The notes under the pieces were generated by a model. That model was not told the DNA's origin, ran no database searches, and worked only from the letters and a program-made list of their open reading frames with translations. Below are positions 26,385-37,980 of a DNA stretch of 64,000 nucleotides, piece after piece. Source of the DNA: Triglochin maritima. Its lineage: Eukaryota > Streptophyta > Magnoliopsida > Alismatales > Juncaginaceae. Location of the stretch: assembly GCA_963682175.1 (NCBI GenBank), contig OY821775.1:37818053-37882052 (forward strand). The letters run 5' to 3'. Each line of letters starts with the position of its first letter. Position 1 is the stretch's first letter. The translations under genes and the position numbers were made by a program.

Positions 26385-27925
26385 TAGTGGTCGACTCAGT
26401 AATTTTCAAAACGAGTATCAAAATATGAACATTAAATCAAAATACATAAGTATAAAATTCAACAAAAATATATTAATATATAAAACTTAATTACAACATT
26501 CCCATTCGATTTTTCATATTTTGAAAACGTTGCATAATAACTTCATTATCAATACTTCTAAAAATGTCTCTCTCGATGTATATAACTAAACAATCATTGG
26601 TAACTGAATCACTAATACGATTGCGAAGTTGATTCTTTGTGGTATTCATTGCTGAGAATATAGCGCAAACAAACAATTGTTGCATTGAAACGAATTCGAT
26701 ATTCATATCGAGACTGATTAGACTGCTTTGACAAAGTCAACTCAATGTGTATCCTTTGATTCATCAAATCTTCTCAAGCTTTTAAGCATTTGTTACGAGG
26801 ACTATTATGATTCCAACATGCTCGCTTAATGTTTTTTTCTTCCTCCAATTTGAAAATCCACAACTAACAAAAGCATCTCCACTACCATGTTCTTTGTGAA
26901 TCGGCTTGAAAAGATAACAAAACAAAAAATAAACGACATCTTTTGCAATGCTGTACTCTAACCAAGTACCAAATTCATCAAACCGAGATGTAACAAATTG
27001 GCGTTTATGATCTCCATCATCTTTTTAAGGAAATTTATGCTTCCGAGATTGACATGGACTTTTCAACAAATAAGATCTTTGCACCTCATCTCTGATATTA
27101 ACATCATAGTTCGTAATAATAGGTCTTAAACCTAGATCTGAATGGTACTCACCTGAATTTTGGTTCACACAACTATTTGACTTTTTTCTTTCACTTCATC
27201 AACTAATAATTTTTCAGACGATTCAATGGTTTTTTTCCTTTCCTTTGGAAATATCTTGTCAATTTGTCATGGTGAAAACTAAATTTCACAAAAATAATAA
27301 AAATATCAAGTTAATCATGCAATTCAAATGAAACAAAAATGGAACAAAAAGTAGGCAAAACACCATAATTAATTCACAAGCCCATTAATTTTTTGAACAC
27401 ACCGTGTACAATACACAAAACCACATTATATCTCTTGTAATTCTCACATACATTTTTCTAATATATTTCTTCAATCTATTTTTACAATTATTTTGAGAAT
27501 CTAATTTCAAGGAAGCATTAATAAAAGTAAAACATGCAAAATCCAAAATCCAACAAAGATTTTGTCCACCACGTTGGGAACCACCACACAAAACTCCAAT
27601 CTCCCAACACTTCTCCTAAAATCCTTGTTGGCCAAGCCAACTCCAACTTCTCACTAACACAAACCCATTCCAAAACAAATGCTTAAATCAAAACAAATAC
27701 AAGAGAGATTTGTTACCTTTGTGTTGGAAACCCCCCAAAACCTGAAACCAATCTTTGTTTTGAAGGTTTGGGCTAGTGGAAGGTTGGAGAAGATGAGGTT
27801 TTGTGTGATTTGGGGGTGTTGATTTTGGGTTCTCGTTTTAAAAAACCCCCTTAATAGTAGTACATTATTTTCTTTTTGAAAGGGGGTCCTATGGACCCAT
27901 TGGGCCCAAGGGAGATCCGCCCCTG
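26385..27925 (-). mobile_element. Internally deleted hAT element (1,541 bp)
   Basis: An exact 8-bp direct repeat, GGTACGTG, flanks it at 26377-26384 and 27926-27933, the duplication size of hAT transposons. The 5' end on the minus strand is CAGGGGCGGATCTCCC, a common plant hAT terminus. The other end reads TAGTGGTCGACTC and is only partly complementary. Inside are the first and last parts of a transposase gene with the middle missing. Confidence 0.8.
26491..27260 (-). pseudogene. hAT transposase remnant (TTF zinc finger plus C-terminal dimerisation segment)
   Basis: On the minus strand, 27140-26815 encodes pieces of a TTF-type domain: VNIRDEVQRSYLLKSPCQ, RQFVTSRFDEFGTWLEYSI, and FCYLFKP with GDAFVSCGFSNW. 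Positions 26706-26491 encode the hAT C-terminus (FSAMNTTKNQLRNRI, NDCLVIYIERDIF, IMQRFQNMKNR). The catalytic core between them, several hundred residues in intact relatives, is absent, and stops and frameshifts occur. It resembles the zinc finger MYM-type protein 1-like hAT proteins of plants. It cannot be functional. Confidence 0.8.
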
Positions 27926-27933
27926 GGTACGTG

Positions 27934-28449
27934 CGTGGGTTGTTAGTGACATTAACTAACTCTTCGTGTGTGAGTATGACCATAAAATCATGGCATGTGT
28001 GGTCCTGAGCTCTTGATTAAAGTTGAGATTCAAATAAATGGGTGATGCTAAATTATTGCAAATCAGGCAATATCATCAGAAGTAGTCTTGCAATAGTGTC
28101 TAGTGTTATTGTTATGTAAATGAATAAGTTTGGATTCGTGGCATTTGTGGTTCATTTTAAAGTTTAGTTTAGGAGTTTTGCTTGCGGAGTTGTATGAGTT
28201 GAGTATGATGTTCGTTGAAATTTGGATTTGGTTTGGATGATGTCTATTTGAATGCCAACTTTGATTGTCTGGATTCTGATTTGTGGAATTTTTGAGTTTT
28301 AGTTCAAAAGATATCTATTTTTTCTTGTCAATACATGTCCTCGAATTTTTTTTCTTATTGAAAATATAGGGAATGTCCTACCGAAATTTATAAAAAAATA
28401 TATTAAATGTAAAAATATTTATAGTTTAGTTATATTGACGCTAAATCAC
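27934..28449. other. AT-rich DNA, nothing recognised
   Basis: No coding exon or repeat boundary is supported. It may be inner sequence of the CACTA fragment that follows. Confidence 0.5.
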
Positions 28450-28776
28450 ACGTTACGCAAAATGTTCAACAAGATGAGGAGCTAAAAATGGTGAGAAGCG
28501 AACTAACGGAGACGAAAAGCAAGCTCCCAGACATGTAGTCAACCTCGACTACTTGATGGAAAAAGTGGGTTCTATGGATAAGATATTTTAATTGTAATTT
28601 AATAAGTTGGATTACATTTAATAAGTTAATGTATACAAATTATAATCTTAGGGCTTTCAATCATCTTGGGTATTAATATAACATCGATTTGCACACCACC
28701 ACCGGTGGCAAGTCAAGATAACGATAACGATAACGGACCATCAGGTGGAGCAGGCATTGGAGGTTTGATAACTTAG
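28450..28776 (+). pseudogene. C-terminal remnant of CACTA (En/Spm, PTTA-type) transposase
   Basis: Positions 28450-28537 read HVTQNVQQDEELKMVRSEL then TETKSKLPDM and a stop, a charged helix like those near the end of plant En/Spm transposases. Positions 28690-28776 read TPPPVASQDNDNDNGPSGG then AGIGGLIT and a stop, matching the usual Asp/Asn/Gly-rich C-terminus. An AT-rich gap that may be an intron separates them. The DDE core is missing. Confidence 0.5.
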
Positions 28777-28892
28777 TGTTTCTATTTTCTGTCTGTTATT
28801 ATTGTTAAACTTTGTTTGACTAGTTAATGTATTCAAAACTTAATTTCAATTATATCACAACTTCTATGTACGAAGTGTTTTCAGATGAATGC

Positions 28893-28946
28893 ATATATAT
28901 ATACGTACATACATACATATATATACATACATACATATATATATAT

Positions 28947-28992
<46 letters not shown>

Positions 28993-29001
28993 GTATATAT
29001 A
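28893..29001. repeat. Compound (AT)n/(ACAT)n/(AC)n microsatellite
   Basis: Runs of TATATA, repeated TACATACA and about 13 AC dinucleotides lie in the 3' part of the CACTA fragment. Open frames here, on either strand, are by-products. Confidence 0.95.
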
Positions 29002-29149
29002 TAAGTCCTTGTGTTTAGATGTTTGAGTTTTGATAATTGAATGTTTGATGAATGAATTGTGATGAATGATGAATGCATTGTGATTGAATTATGATGAATG
29101 TTTCTTTTGAGCAGGGAAATCGAAACCTGAAAAGAGAAAATAGGCTTTT

Positions 29150-29669
29150 CCTGGTTTTGGATAGGACTTACATTGATGGTACTTATCTGTTGGTGTAAAT
29201 TCTAATGTTTGTCAGGTAATATACACTGACGGTACATATCAGCCATGTCTATTTTGACTTTTGTTGGGTAACAGACACTGACGGTACCTATTCGTTGGTG
29301 TAGGTTGGCAATATAATGCACCGACGAAATGAATCCATCGGTGTATGTCTCCATCCGTCAGACAAAGCATTAGTCGATGTATTTGACACCAACGGATGTT
29401 TATGTAAGTGTAGAGCACCGACGAATATTAGTCGGTGTTTAACCATCAGTGTTCTTTGATTCGACGAAAGAAGGCAAAACTTTTTGACGGGAAATTTCAC
29501 GCCAAAGTAACACCGACAACCTGTATCAACCTTTATCCGTCGGTGTAACGTAACCCTAACGCCGGTTACGCCGATGATGACTACATCCGTCGGTGTTCTC
29601 GTTCATCGACGGATATGCACATACGCCAACGGAAGCTACCGTTTGGTGAAACCATGTTCTGTTGTAGTG
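29150..29669. repeat. CACTA subterminal repeats (ACCGACGG/CCGTCGGTGT)
   Basis: More than a dozen forward and inverted copies of a core ACCGACG or CGTCGGTG lie within 520 bp of the CACTA tip. 29440-29669 is homologous, in the same orientation, to 37803-37980, so the two are right ends of one CACTA family. Confidence 0.8.
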
Positions 29670-31036
29670 GAAATGATTACCTGAGTGGCAAATTCAAAAA
29701 CTTAATTACATTTAAGAATTGATAGTGCTTTTTGGTGGTATAGGTATAAATAACTAGAGTGATGACGGAATTAGAATTATGATATTTTAGAGTGACATTC
29801 AAGCAAAAGACCTATAATTAATATTAACCTTACCAATTATAATAAAAGGGTCGGTACACTGAGATATATTTCTATTTACACAACTAAAGTTTAAACATGT
29901 GATCAACAAGGAATGTCCAACTTACATTCAAACCAGACAACATTCAAATCTTATGATGAAACTTGCTCTCTATAAGAGCATATCATTTTTTCTTCCAAAC
30001 TATCTTTTTTATAAAAAATTCTAATTAAGAACAATATTCACCTCATCCAAAGTGTCAAGTGAAGCACACTTTCTTTCTCTCTCTGATCCACCGAGATTAA
30101 CCCCCACCCCCTCGAACCACCGATAGGCCGGAGATTGGGGTTTTTTCTCCTCCTCCTCCTCCTCCCTTCCCAACATCTCCACTCCTTGATCCATCCTAAT
30201 ATTATCCTATATCCTACTTCACCTTCCCCTTATTCTTGTGCTATTTTTTTCCGAAATCAACTTGCATATTGCCTTTTTGACTCCTAATTGTAGACAGTGG
30301 TGGTGGCGTTATAAGGAAGAATTTGTAGGCCCTCGAATATTTTGCCTTTAGTGACATGCTTATGTTGTCTTGATGCATTTGTGCATTATTAGGCATGTTG
30401 AGCATTATAGTTGTGTTTGTATATGTTCTAGCTATAATGCATGGTTGACGTTTGTGTTGGTTTGTTAGTTGTTTGATTTTGAGATTCAATGTTGATAACA
30501 ACGATATTCACACTATTCAGAATGGTATTCATCCAACATCTTTTCACTTTGGTAGCCATTTTGCTCTCATGTACTTGATTCAAAGTCCCCTGTGCCACAC
30601 AACTGCATGGAATACATTGCTCCTGCATGTCATCACTTACCAGTAAAGACAATTAGGTTGCACATGATTTGTGTCACCTTTCTGACTACAGTGTGTAACG
30701 TTCAATTTTCTTGTCATCAACCGGAATCTTAGCTTCAACAACACTAATGTGTTGAGTTTGTGTTTGTTATATGGCTTAATCTATTTATATTTGGACTTTG
30801 TTTCCCTTATCATTATATTTTTAAGTCATTGAGTCCATTTAAAAGGAAAAAAAGTGTTGGAGCATAGTGTTCAGTACTCTTTAGAAAATATGGGGAGTTG
30901 GAGATGTTCATTGTATTTTTGTTTTATGACAATATTCTAAGAATAAGTGTCTAAATACAATTACATTTTCTAAAACAATTTCAACAACTTACTAAAACAC
31001 CATAACATAACTAAATACATTGTGGATAGTAGAAAA
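29670..31036. other. Intergenic DNA, no gene seen
   Basis: A pyrimidine-rich segment with CTC repeats lies at 30060-30175, followed by unremarkable AT-rich DNA. Short open frames lack any protein-family resemblance. Confidence 0.5.
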
Positions 31037-31700
31037 CACTACATTGTCGTGACTGGATACAATTACATACACTGGAAAGAAAAGAAACCCCAACTCTTTA
31101 GCTAATGTTTCCATTGCTGCAAAATAGGAATCTTTATATTAGGTTTTTGAATATCACGTCGGGTTGACCGACCCTAGCCGACCGACGTGTGTCTGGGGTG
31201 ACGTGGTAAGGGAGAGGATATCACGTCAACCAATACGCCGATGTGGTATGTAGGTCTACCACATCAATATTTAAAAATAACACTGACGTGGTATTTACGC
31301 AATACCACGTCTACCGCACCCAGAAGGTCGACATGGTTTGTCCTATTATTAAAAAAATCGAAAAAATCAAATGATAGAATATACCACGACTGTTAATTGA
31401 CAAATGACTGACGTGGTTTGTAGACACACCACGCCGATTTAAACAAAAGTCTGACGTGATATGACTTATTATTAAAAAAAGAATTTCCTAAAAAATTAAA
31501 TAATAGAATTTACCACTTCAGTTAGTTGGCAAACGACCACCAACACGTCAGATGTTAGGCCATCACTGACGTGTTCCATGTGAATACCATGTTGGTTTCT
31601 TCCAACACACTGATGTGTTATGTCCTTAATTGAATATTTTTTGTGAACTTCCACATTGTTTTGAACGAAAAAATCGACGTGTTATGTCCTTAATTGAATT
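31037..31700. mobile_element. Possible CACTA end with GACGTGGTA subterminal repeats
   Basis: CACTACA at 31037 could be a tip. From 31150 to 31690 the motif ACGTGGTA and its complement TACCACGT occur many times in both directions, the usual look of CACTA subterminal DNA. The repeat family differs from that at 29150 and 37800. It lies downstream of the minus-strand protease gene remnant, where the 3' end of such an element would be. The tip assignment is weak. Confidence 0.45.
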
Positions 31701-33954
31701 TGTTTTGTTAAATTCTGATTTTATTGTAATTTCTCATAAAATTCCCAGCGATTGAAACAGAAGTACACAACATAAAAATCTCTGTAATTGGAACATACAT
31801 GCACCACATAAAATTCTCTGCAATTGAAACATGCATACACTACACAAAATTCTAATCATCGCATATAAATCTGATTGTGCACTGCCAATGTATATTCCAA
31901 AAATATCATAGATATCTCAATTTACACTATGATCCTTGAAATATATATACCAAAAATGTGTGTATATATATCAGTTAACATATTACACATAATCTCAAAG
32001 TTTTAATATGTACATCCAACTGAAATAGACGTACACTTACAAAAAAATTAAAGTGGTAAGGTAGTGTTGTAAACTATCTTTGTGGTGTATACTATGTTGG
32101 TGTTGTACACTATGTTTGTGTTGTAACTATGTTTCTTCAATTCAGCTGCCTTTGAATACGAACTATTTGTAAACTTTGTTGCTGGTGTACACTACGTCAT
32201 TCCAGAATTCTCAGTTAGTAGGCTGAATGTGGCGACAATGTCTCAGCTCCTGCTTTACAGTTTAGTTTGGTCTGAATGTCAGGTTGAAAATCCTACACAT
32301 CAGCACCAATGATATTATGTATATATTCATCTATTATAATAAAAACTTAAAGAGGATAGCATCACTCGAAAAATTTGCATTCATCAATTAAGTTGCTAAC
32401 ATTATATGACTGATGAAAAAAGAAGATCACTTCTCTCGCGTGATGTCTATCTCTTCTTGAGAAAATGGTTCAAGGGAATCTTCGAACAATCTATTATAAT
32501 AGAAACTCATTTATTAACATATTAATTGTGTCACAAAACATATATAATGCAACATTAAATCAATATTAAAATTTACCAATCTTTAATCTCCCACTGTCAC
32601 TCCCTTCTAACAAGTTGGTCCATATACCTCATTATGTAGTAACCACATTCAGTATGTTCAACTTGTTTGCGATACTATAATTAAGATGTCATGTATATTA
32701 GGAAGACAATGAAATTAATGCAAACTATAATGTATATGATCAAAACAAACATTACTGAATCATCTTACCTTCATGACACGCCAATTTACTTTCTTTTTTG
32801 TTGCAGACCTTCGATCATCCGAGTATTTACAGACCTCAAGACCCTTACCAAAATATGTAAAGATTCAAAAATAGATTCAAACATTTAATAACAACAAATT
32901 AACTTAGAATATGAATAAAATTATTCTAAATAACTTACGTTTGAATAATGTTCATTAAATCTTCCCTGGGTTTCTCTGATGCCAAATGATCAAACCAGTA
33001 TGCCATCCATGTAACATATTTTACTATAGCTAACATCCACTATTCACTGAAAATCACAATAAATTACTTCATCAATTAGATCAATGCTATTCTTCTTTAT
33101 GATTTCCAAATGAAATATAATGAAATTGAAGGTATTATAAAATATAATGAGCTACTTACTTCTCCCAATATGGTACTAGAAAATAGTCAATCTTCTTTGA
33201 TACTTTCAACACCTCCACAAACTTTGAACATTTGTTGTCTACATTTGGAGGTCCTCGTTTGTACATTACACTGGGACACACATAACCATAGTTTTAGTTA
33301 TTTGGTATTTGGTACAGATTCCTAATATAAATAAATTAACACCATTAAAATTTAATGTAACATAAACAAGTATGAAAAGGACAAACATGACTTACTTCAA
33401 GTGAACCTGAATGATTGTTAGACACAATGTTTCCTCTTCAGAAACTGCATGACATCACTTGTGCAAACTTATACCATGGCTTCTATACCGCCATCTATTG
33501 TTTTGCCTACCATTTTCCCTGCATAACACATTGTATTGTAGAATCTCCAGATTTACTCTTTACAAGAGTGTACAACATTATGCAATTTCCAGGTAAATGA
33601 CTCTCATCATATAACTCCTGAGGAGAAGATGCTTTTGACGATGAACAATATCCTGAAACACAAATAAATATTATTACAACAAAACAACATAAGCAATATA
33701 TCTACAATTAGGGAGTTATAAAATTCAAAGGTAATACCATTGTCTTCTTTACTATTTCCACCCACAACTTCTTTGGGTCTTCATCATCATCTCCAATTAA
33801 CCGCGAAATATTGTTTAGTTGGGTTAATCTTCCGTTCTCGCCCTTCTTGAGACTGTTGTGTCGTTTCCTCTCTTACCTTTCCTTCTTTTTCATCAACATT
33901 TTCTTTTTCTAAGGGATTTTTTCTTGTCCTTACGTGTATGGTCCTCCAATCCAT

Positions 33955-34380
33955 GCTGCTAATTTTTTCTCCTTTCTCTCCTCCTGATTCTTATTGTTTT
34001 CCTTTTCTTCTTTTTTCTTCTTCCTCTCTTCTTTCTTTCCTTATAATTTTCTCTTTTTTTCTTCTTCTCCCCTTCTTTCCTCTTTTCCTCTTCTCCCTTA
34101 TTCTTCCTCTCTTCTTTCTTCTTCTCCTCTTTTTTCCTTTTATCATCTCCCTCTTTCTTCTTCTCCTCTTCTTTTCTCTCCTCCTTCTTCTGTTCTTTTT
34201 TTTCTCTTGTCTTCTCCTCCTCTCCTTTCCTTCTTCTTTCTTCGTTGTCATCTTCTTTTCTCTGCTTCTTTCCTTGCCTTCTCCTCTTCCTCCTCTTCCA
34301 TTTTATGTTTTCCTTCCTCTTCCTCCCTCGTCTTGTCTTGTGCCTATTCTTCTTCTTCTTCTTCTTCTTCTTCTACACCA
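33955..34380 (-). repeat. Polypurine/polypyrimidine tract (charged-coil coding remnant)
   Basis: Over 400 bp are almost purely pyrimidine on the plus strand. On the minus strand they encode Glu/Lys/Arg-rich sequence (REEEEGKHKMEEEEEEKARK and similar) with occasional stops. The place within the mobile-domain/protease gene matches the charged coil of the MULE-2 accessory gene. Plus-strand Ser/Leu/Phe-rich open frames are shadows. Confidence 0.75.
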
Positions 34381-34459
34381 CTGAATTCAAGATTCATCAT
34401 TTTTTACTGTTAAATATCATGTAATGTCATTAAGATTGCACATTCTTAATGAATGTAGT

Positions 34460-35213
34460 TGATTGATCGTTTTAAATAATGCAAGTACATGACATCGGTG
34501 GAGATGTGACAAATACGGGTCGAACCTCAAGAAGTTGTGAGTGTTGTTGTGACTACCATACTCGAGTGGGAAATGAGAGGAGAATGAGGGAATCTAAACT
34601 AGTTGACAAACGCGACACGAAACAACAATAACTAATCAAAAACTAGTCCCGTGAGAGGTGGAGAATGAATGCAAAAGTGTAGATGTGTGATACATGTGGT
34701 GTACAATTAAGCGCTAATGACACGCATAACATGGAAATCTTATAATGCCACAATCCTAAGTGTGACTCTACATGGATTAAGATTTATCATAATCATTAAA
34801 ACATACAAACACTACTTATCAGCCCATTATCTACATGTCTCTACATGGATTAATGTTGCTTTGCTGCACGTGGGGTTGAGCACTGGTCCATTATCTCGAG
34901 GCGATTCAATTTTAATTGTTGATTTACTCCTCAGGTTATGGACTTTCGTGACACAGTATATTTATGTACACTTTGGTCCCTCTGGGTTTTCACTTTGGTC
35001 TCTCCTGACTTACAGTCCAGTCCTTGGGCATTAAAAACAGGTCCAGAAATCTTCCAAATCAGTCCATTTTTTGTGTTTAGGTCATTTTCTCTTCATTTCT
35101 CTTCTTTATTGCTTAAACCCTGAAACACATCAAACAAACACTCAAGTAGCACAAATATAGGGTAAAATAAAGGATATATAACATTAATGCACTCTATGAT
35201 ATGCTACTGATGA
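34460..35213 (-). mobile_element. Solo LTR of a Tat-like Ty3/gypsy element (754 bp)
   Basis: It is bounded by the exact 5-bp target duplication GTAGT (34455-34459 and 35214-35218). Read on the minus strand it starts TCATCAGTAGCATATCAT and ends GATCAATCA, with a primary U5-like sequence (CGACCCGTATTTGTCAC). Its start aligns with the LTR-like block beginning at 61633. No internal region remains, so unequal recombination between LTRs is the likely cause. Confidence 0.8.
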
Positions 35214-35249
35214 GTAGTAGAAATTCATGTTTTAATATTTGATTCACAC

Positions 35250-35570
35250 TTTGGTGTCCCTTTAGACACAAAGGTGTCCTTTAAGGGACATAGTCGAGCT
35301 AAGACACACACTAGTGTCCCTTTTATGGACAAAATGTCCCTCTAAAAGCTCACCTTTGTCCCTCAAAGGGCCCATCGATCCTAAAACCACACGTCGGTGT
35401 TTTTCAAGGGACAAACATGTCCTTCGAAGGACACCTATGTCCTTTCAAGGACAAACATGTCATTCGAAGGACATCAATGTCCATTGAAGGACAAATTTCT
35501 TGTTTTTAAAGGACACATTTTATTTTCAAGGGTTTAAAAGGACATATACAATTTCATTGGTGTAGATGTC
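35250..35570. repeat. AAGGACA/TGTCCTT palindromic repeat array
   Basis: The motif AAGGACA or AAGGGACA and its complement alternate with spacing of about 12-25 bp, often as TGTCCTTNNAAGGACA palindromes. Smaller patches of the same motif lie at 36265-36365 and 37530-37600, on either side of a solo LTR. Together they occupy the noncoding parts around and within the decayed mobile-domain/protease gene. Confidence 0.8.
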
Positions 35571-36375
35571 CGTCACTTTGACCTAGAATGTGGAGGCACC
35601 TTCTGCAGGTGTCGTCTAGGTGTCCTTGTCAAGATCTTCACTGATCTCGTCTACCGGATAAGTGTTATCGGTGTGGGTGTACTGGGTACATTCTGGATCT
35701 TTCTCAACTTGCAGAGACTCCATCGACTTGTCTTTCAAGAATTGTTTTTCTCTGTCTTTGTCTCCCATTTCTGTCTTTCTGTGAAAAGAAAACAATGCAG
35801 AAGTTTGACGTACTCTTCATCATCTCCCCTTGCCCTCGCTTCGGCCAGTTGTATTCCAAACTCTGCCTTCTCTAGTCGCCAACCCCCTTATCCGATCGTT
35901 GATTTCTCAGTCATGTCAACTGACACTCCTCCCAGAGTCAGTCCCAATATCATGACGACGTCGGAGGTCTTCAGATTCACCACTTTGTTCCAAAGTCTGA
36001 GGCCTCCTTCTTCCTCATGGTAATTCTGGATCAAGAACTCCACGATGTCATTGTTCACTGGGATCTTTTGCATCGTTAGGAAGTGTACCAGGGGGTTCCT
36101 TTTGAATATCACCATTTGCCTATCAGAAAGCAGCGACTTCTCCTTCTCGAAAGGTGCCTATCTACACTTTCTACGCTGGAAGAATTTTGATGTCTGCAAG
36201 GAATAAAAGGTCAGACTTAGTACCTTAAAAGCACAATTCGAATGTTAAACCCTAAACTTAGAACCATTAGGGACACAACCTAAAGGACATAGTGGTCTTT
36301 CAAATGACACACATCTTCTTCGAGGGACACATATGTCCTTCCAGGGACAAAACTACCAATGTTAAACAGATATAC

Positions 36376-37409
36376 TGATTGACATCATATCATGCATATA
36401 TTTGTGCCTTATATCCTCTATTTTTACCTTAAGCAATGCTATGTAACGAGTTTATGTTTAAGTTTCATGAATAAATAGGTTTGAGAAGAAGAGATTCAGA
36501 AAGGAGTCAAACGCAAGGAAAATGACTAAGTTGCAAGACTTATGGATTGAAATGAAAGAGAGAAGGACCCGGATGTAAAACCAAAAGGATCCATGAGCAA
36601 ATCAAGAATCTCCACACCTTAATGAGGAGTATTTTGGCAATTAAATCCGGACTCAACCATCAACAACCAACTCGGGTTCATCAGACACCAAGAAATCAAG
36701 CACATATAGACCGGCCAACATATATGAATTTTTTATTGTGTAAACTTGCATGTTTGTATGTTCATTGTGGGTATTTTAATCATCTACACGTTGGGGGATT
36801 TTGATGAGTTTTTCCATAAGATTTAGTCACTTCCTATGTTTAGTTTCCTCATGTTAATTGACTGAAATTTCCTATTGAATATGCTACATGTTAGTTAAGT
36901 GTTTGTATTTATGGTTGCTTGCTTGATTGTTTGAAGAAACTTTATTTTGATGGGTTTTGCCATAAGATTTAGACACCTCCCATGCTCAGCTTTGTTCTTC
37001 ACATGAGTTAATGATTTTTGATGAGTCTTGCCATATCTTTAGACACTTCTCATGCTGAGCCTAATCTTATGATAATCAAGTAGTAATTGCTGATACATTG
37101 TGTGAATGGATTGATAGGTTTTGCCACATCATACATGCATCATTCATCACTTATTTCACTTCAAATGTGCATACACTCCACCCCTTAGGGATTTCTCTTT
37201 CTGATTTCCAAACTTTCGTTGCTTTGTTTCACATTTCTTCTTACTAGTTTAGTGTAGTTTAACTTTAGCATAATCACATATTTTCTCCCTTTATTCGCCA
37301 CTTGATTTCTGACAAACCAGAGGCTACTCACCTCCCAGTGGATCGACCCGTACTTGCCACCACTTCATCGTGGCCGTGCACTTGCGGTAATTAATAAAAC
37401 ATTTAAACA
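36376..37409 (+). mobile_element. Solo LTR of a Tat-like Ty3/gypsy element (1,034 bp)
   Basis: The exact 5-bp duplication TATAC flanks it (36371-36375 and 37410-37414). It starts TGATTGACATCATATCATG and ends TTTAAACA, with CCGTGCACTTGCGGT near the end. It is homologous to the LTR at 3583. Its insertion separated AAGGACA repeat patches that were once adjacent. Confidence 0.85.
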
Positions 37410-37414
37410 TATAC

Positions 37415-37980
37415 ATTTTGAATGCCAGTCAAGAGTTTGAATGTTAAAAGGACGGACCCGGCCAACTGAAAACAAACACAACATGACGAAAACCCTAGAC
37501 CAGTATAAATAAAAAATCACGTACCACAATCTTAATGGGACATATCGGTCCTTCAAGGGACATGTTTCCTTGAAAAGACAAACTTGTCCTCGAAGGGACA
37601 CTGTTTCGATGTTAACAATACACAACATTTGAAGGTGGACACGACCGCACTCCGGCAAAGTGTACACGACCAAACTACGTCGTACTGGACACAGCCACAT
37701 TTGGGCCGACTGGACACAACCACATTTGGGTCGACTGGACAACATCTTGTCCAACTGGAAACGTCTACGCCAGTCAAACACAAACCACCAGCTCACCTGT
37801 TTTTTACCGTCGGTGTTCGTTGATCCGACGAAAGGAGGCGAAAACTTTAACGAGAAAGTTCATGCCAAAAGTAATACCATCAACCTTTATCCATCAGAAA
37901 ATCTGTCGGTGTAACGTAATACCGACGCCGGTTACACCGACGGATAGGTGCCGACAGTGAAATCCTATTTTGGTGTAGTG
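37415..37980. mobile_element. Right end of a CACTA transposon
   Basis: The tip TTTTGGTGTAGTG at 37980 is the complement of the classical CACTACACCAAAA end. Positions 37803-37975 carry ACCGACGG-type repeats and match 29440-29669. Positions 37620-37760 hold a different short repeat, CTGGACACAACCACATTTGG. No matching left tip or 3-bp duplication was identified. Confidence 0.65.

Larger units (their letters stand above)
28450..29669 (+). mobile_element. 3' part of a CACTA transposon
   Basis: The right terminus reads TTCTGTTGTAGTG, the complement of a CACTACAACAGAA end. Upstream, 29150-29650 is packed with ACCGACGG/CCGTCGGTGT motifs in both directions, a typical CACTA subterminal repeat zone. Before that are two exon-like remnants of the transposase C-terminus. 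The left half of the element was not found. Confidence 0.75.
32427..36180 (-). pseudogene. Decayed transposon gene: N-terminal mobile domain, charged coil, Ulp1-like protease
   Basis: Reading on the minus strand, 36115-35888 encodes FKRNPLVHFLTMQKIPVNND then EGGLRLWNKVVN and MILGLTLGGVSVDM, like the N-terminal domain of plant mobile-element proteins. Positions 34375-33955 encode a Glu/Lys/Arg-rich coil. Positions 33330-32427 hold C48 (Ulp1) protease pieces: FLVPYWE (near 33170), WMLAIVKYVTWMAYWFDHLA (33040-32960), VEHTECGYYIMRYMDQLV (32665-32600) and SQEEIDITREK with stop at 32427. The Cys and Asp of the triad are visible, but the codon before the Trp, where His belongs, is TAG. A solo LTR (34460-35213) splits the gene. 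Exon edges are not resolved. Similar genes ride on CACTA and MULE elements. Confidence 0.65.

Noticed and set aside
33938..34413. Plus-strand Leu/Ser/Phe-rich frames of 139-148 codons, possible membrane protein
   Set aside because: They are a shadow of a purine-rich minus-strand coding remnant and low-complexity pyrimidine DNA.
31037..37980. A single CACTA element spanning 31.0-38.0 kb
   Set aside because: Both tips read CACTACA inward, but flanking trinucleotides differ (AAA and TAT) and subterminal repeat families differ, so one element is not supported.
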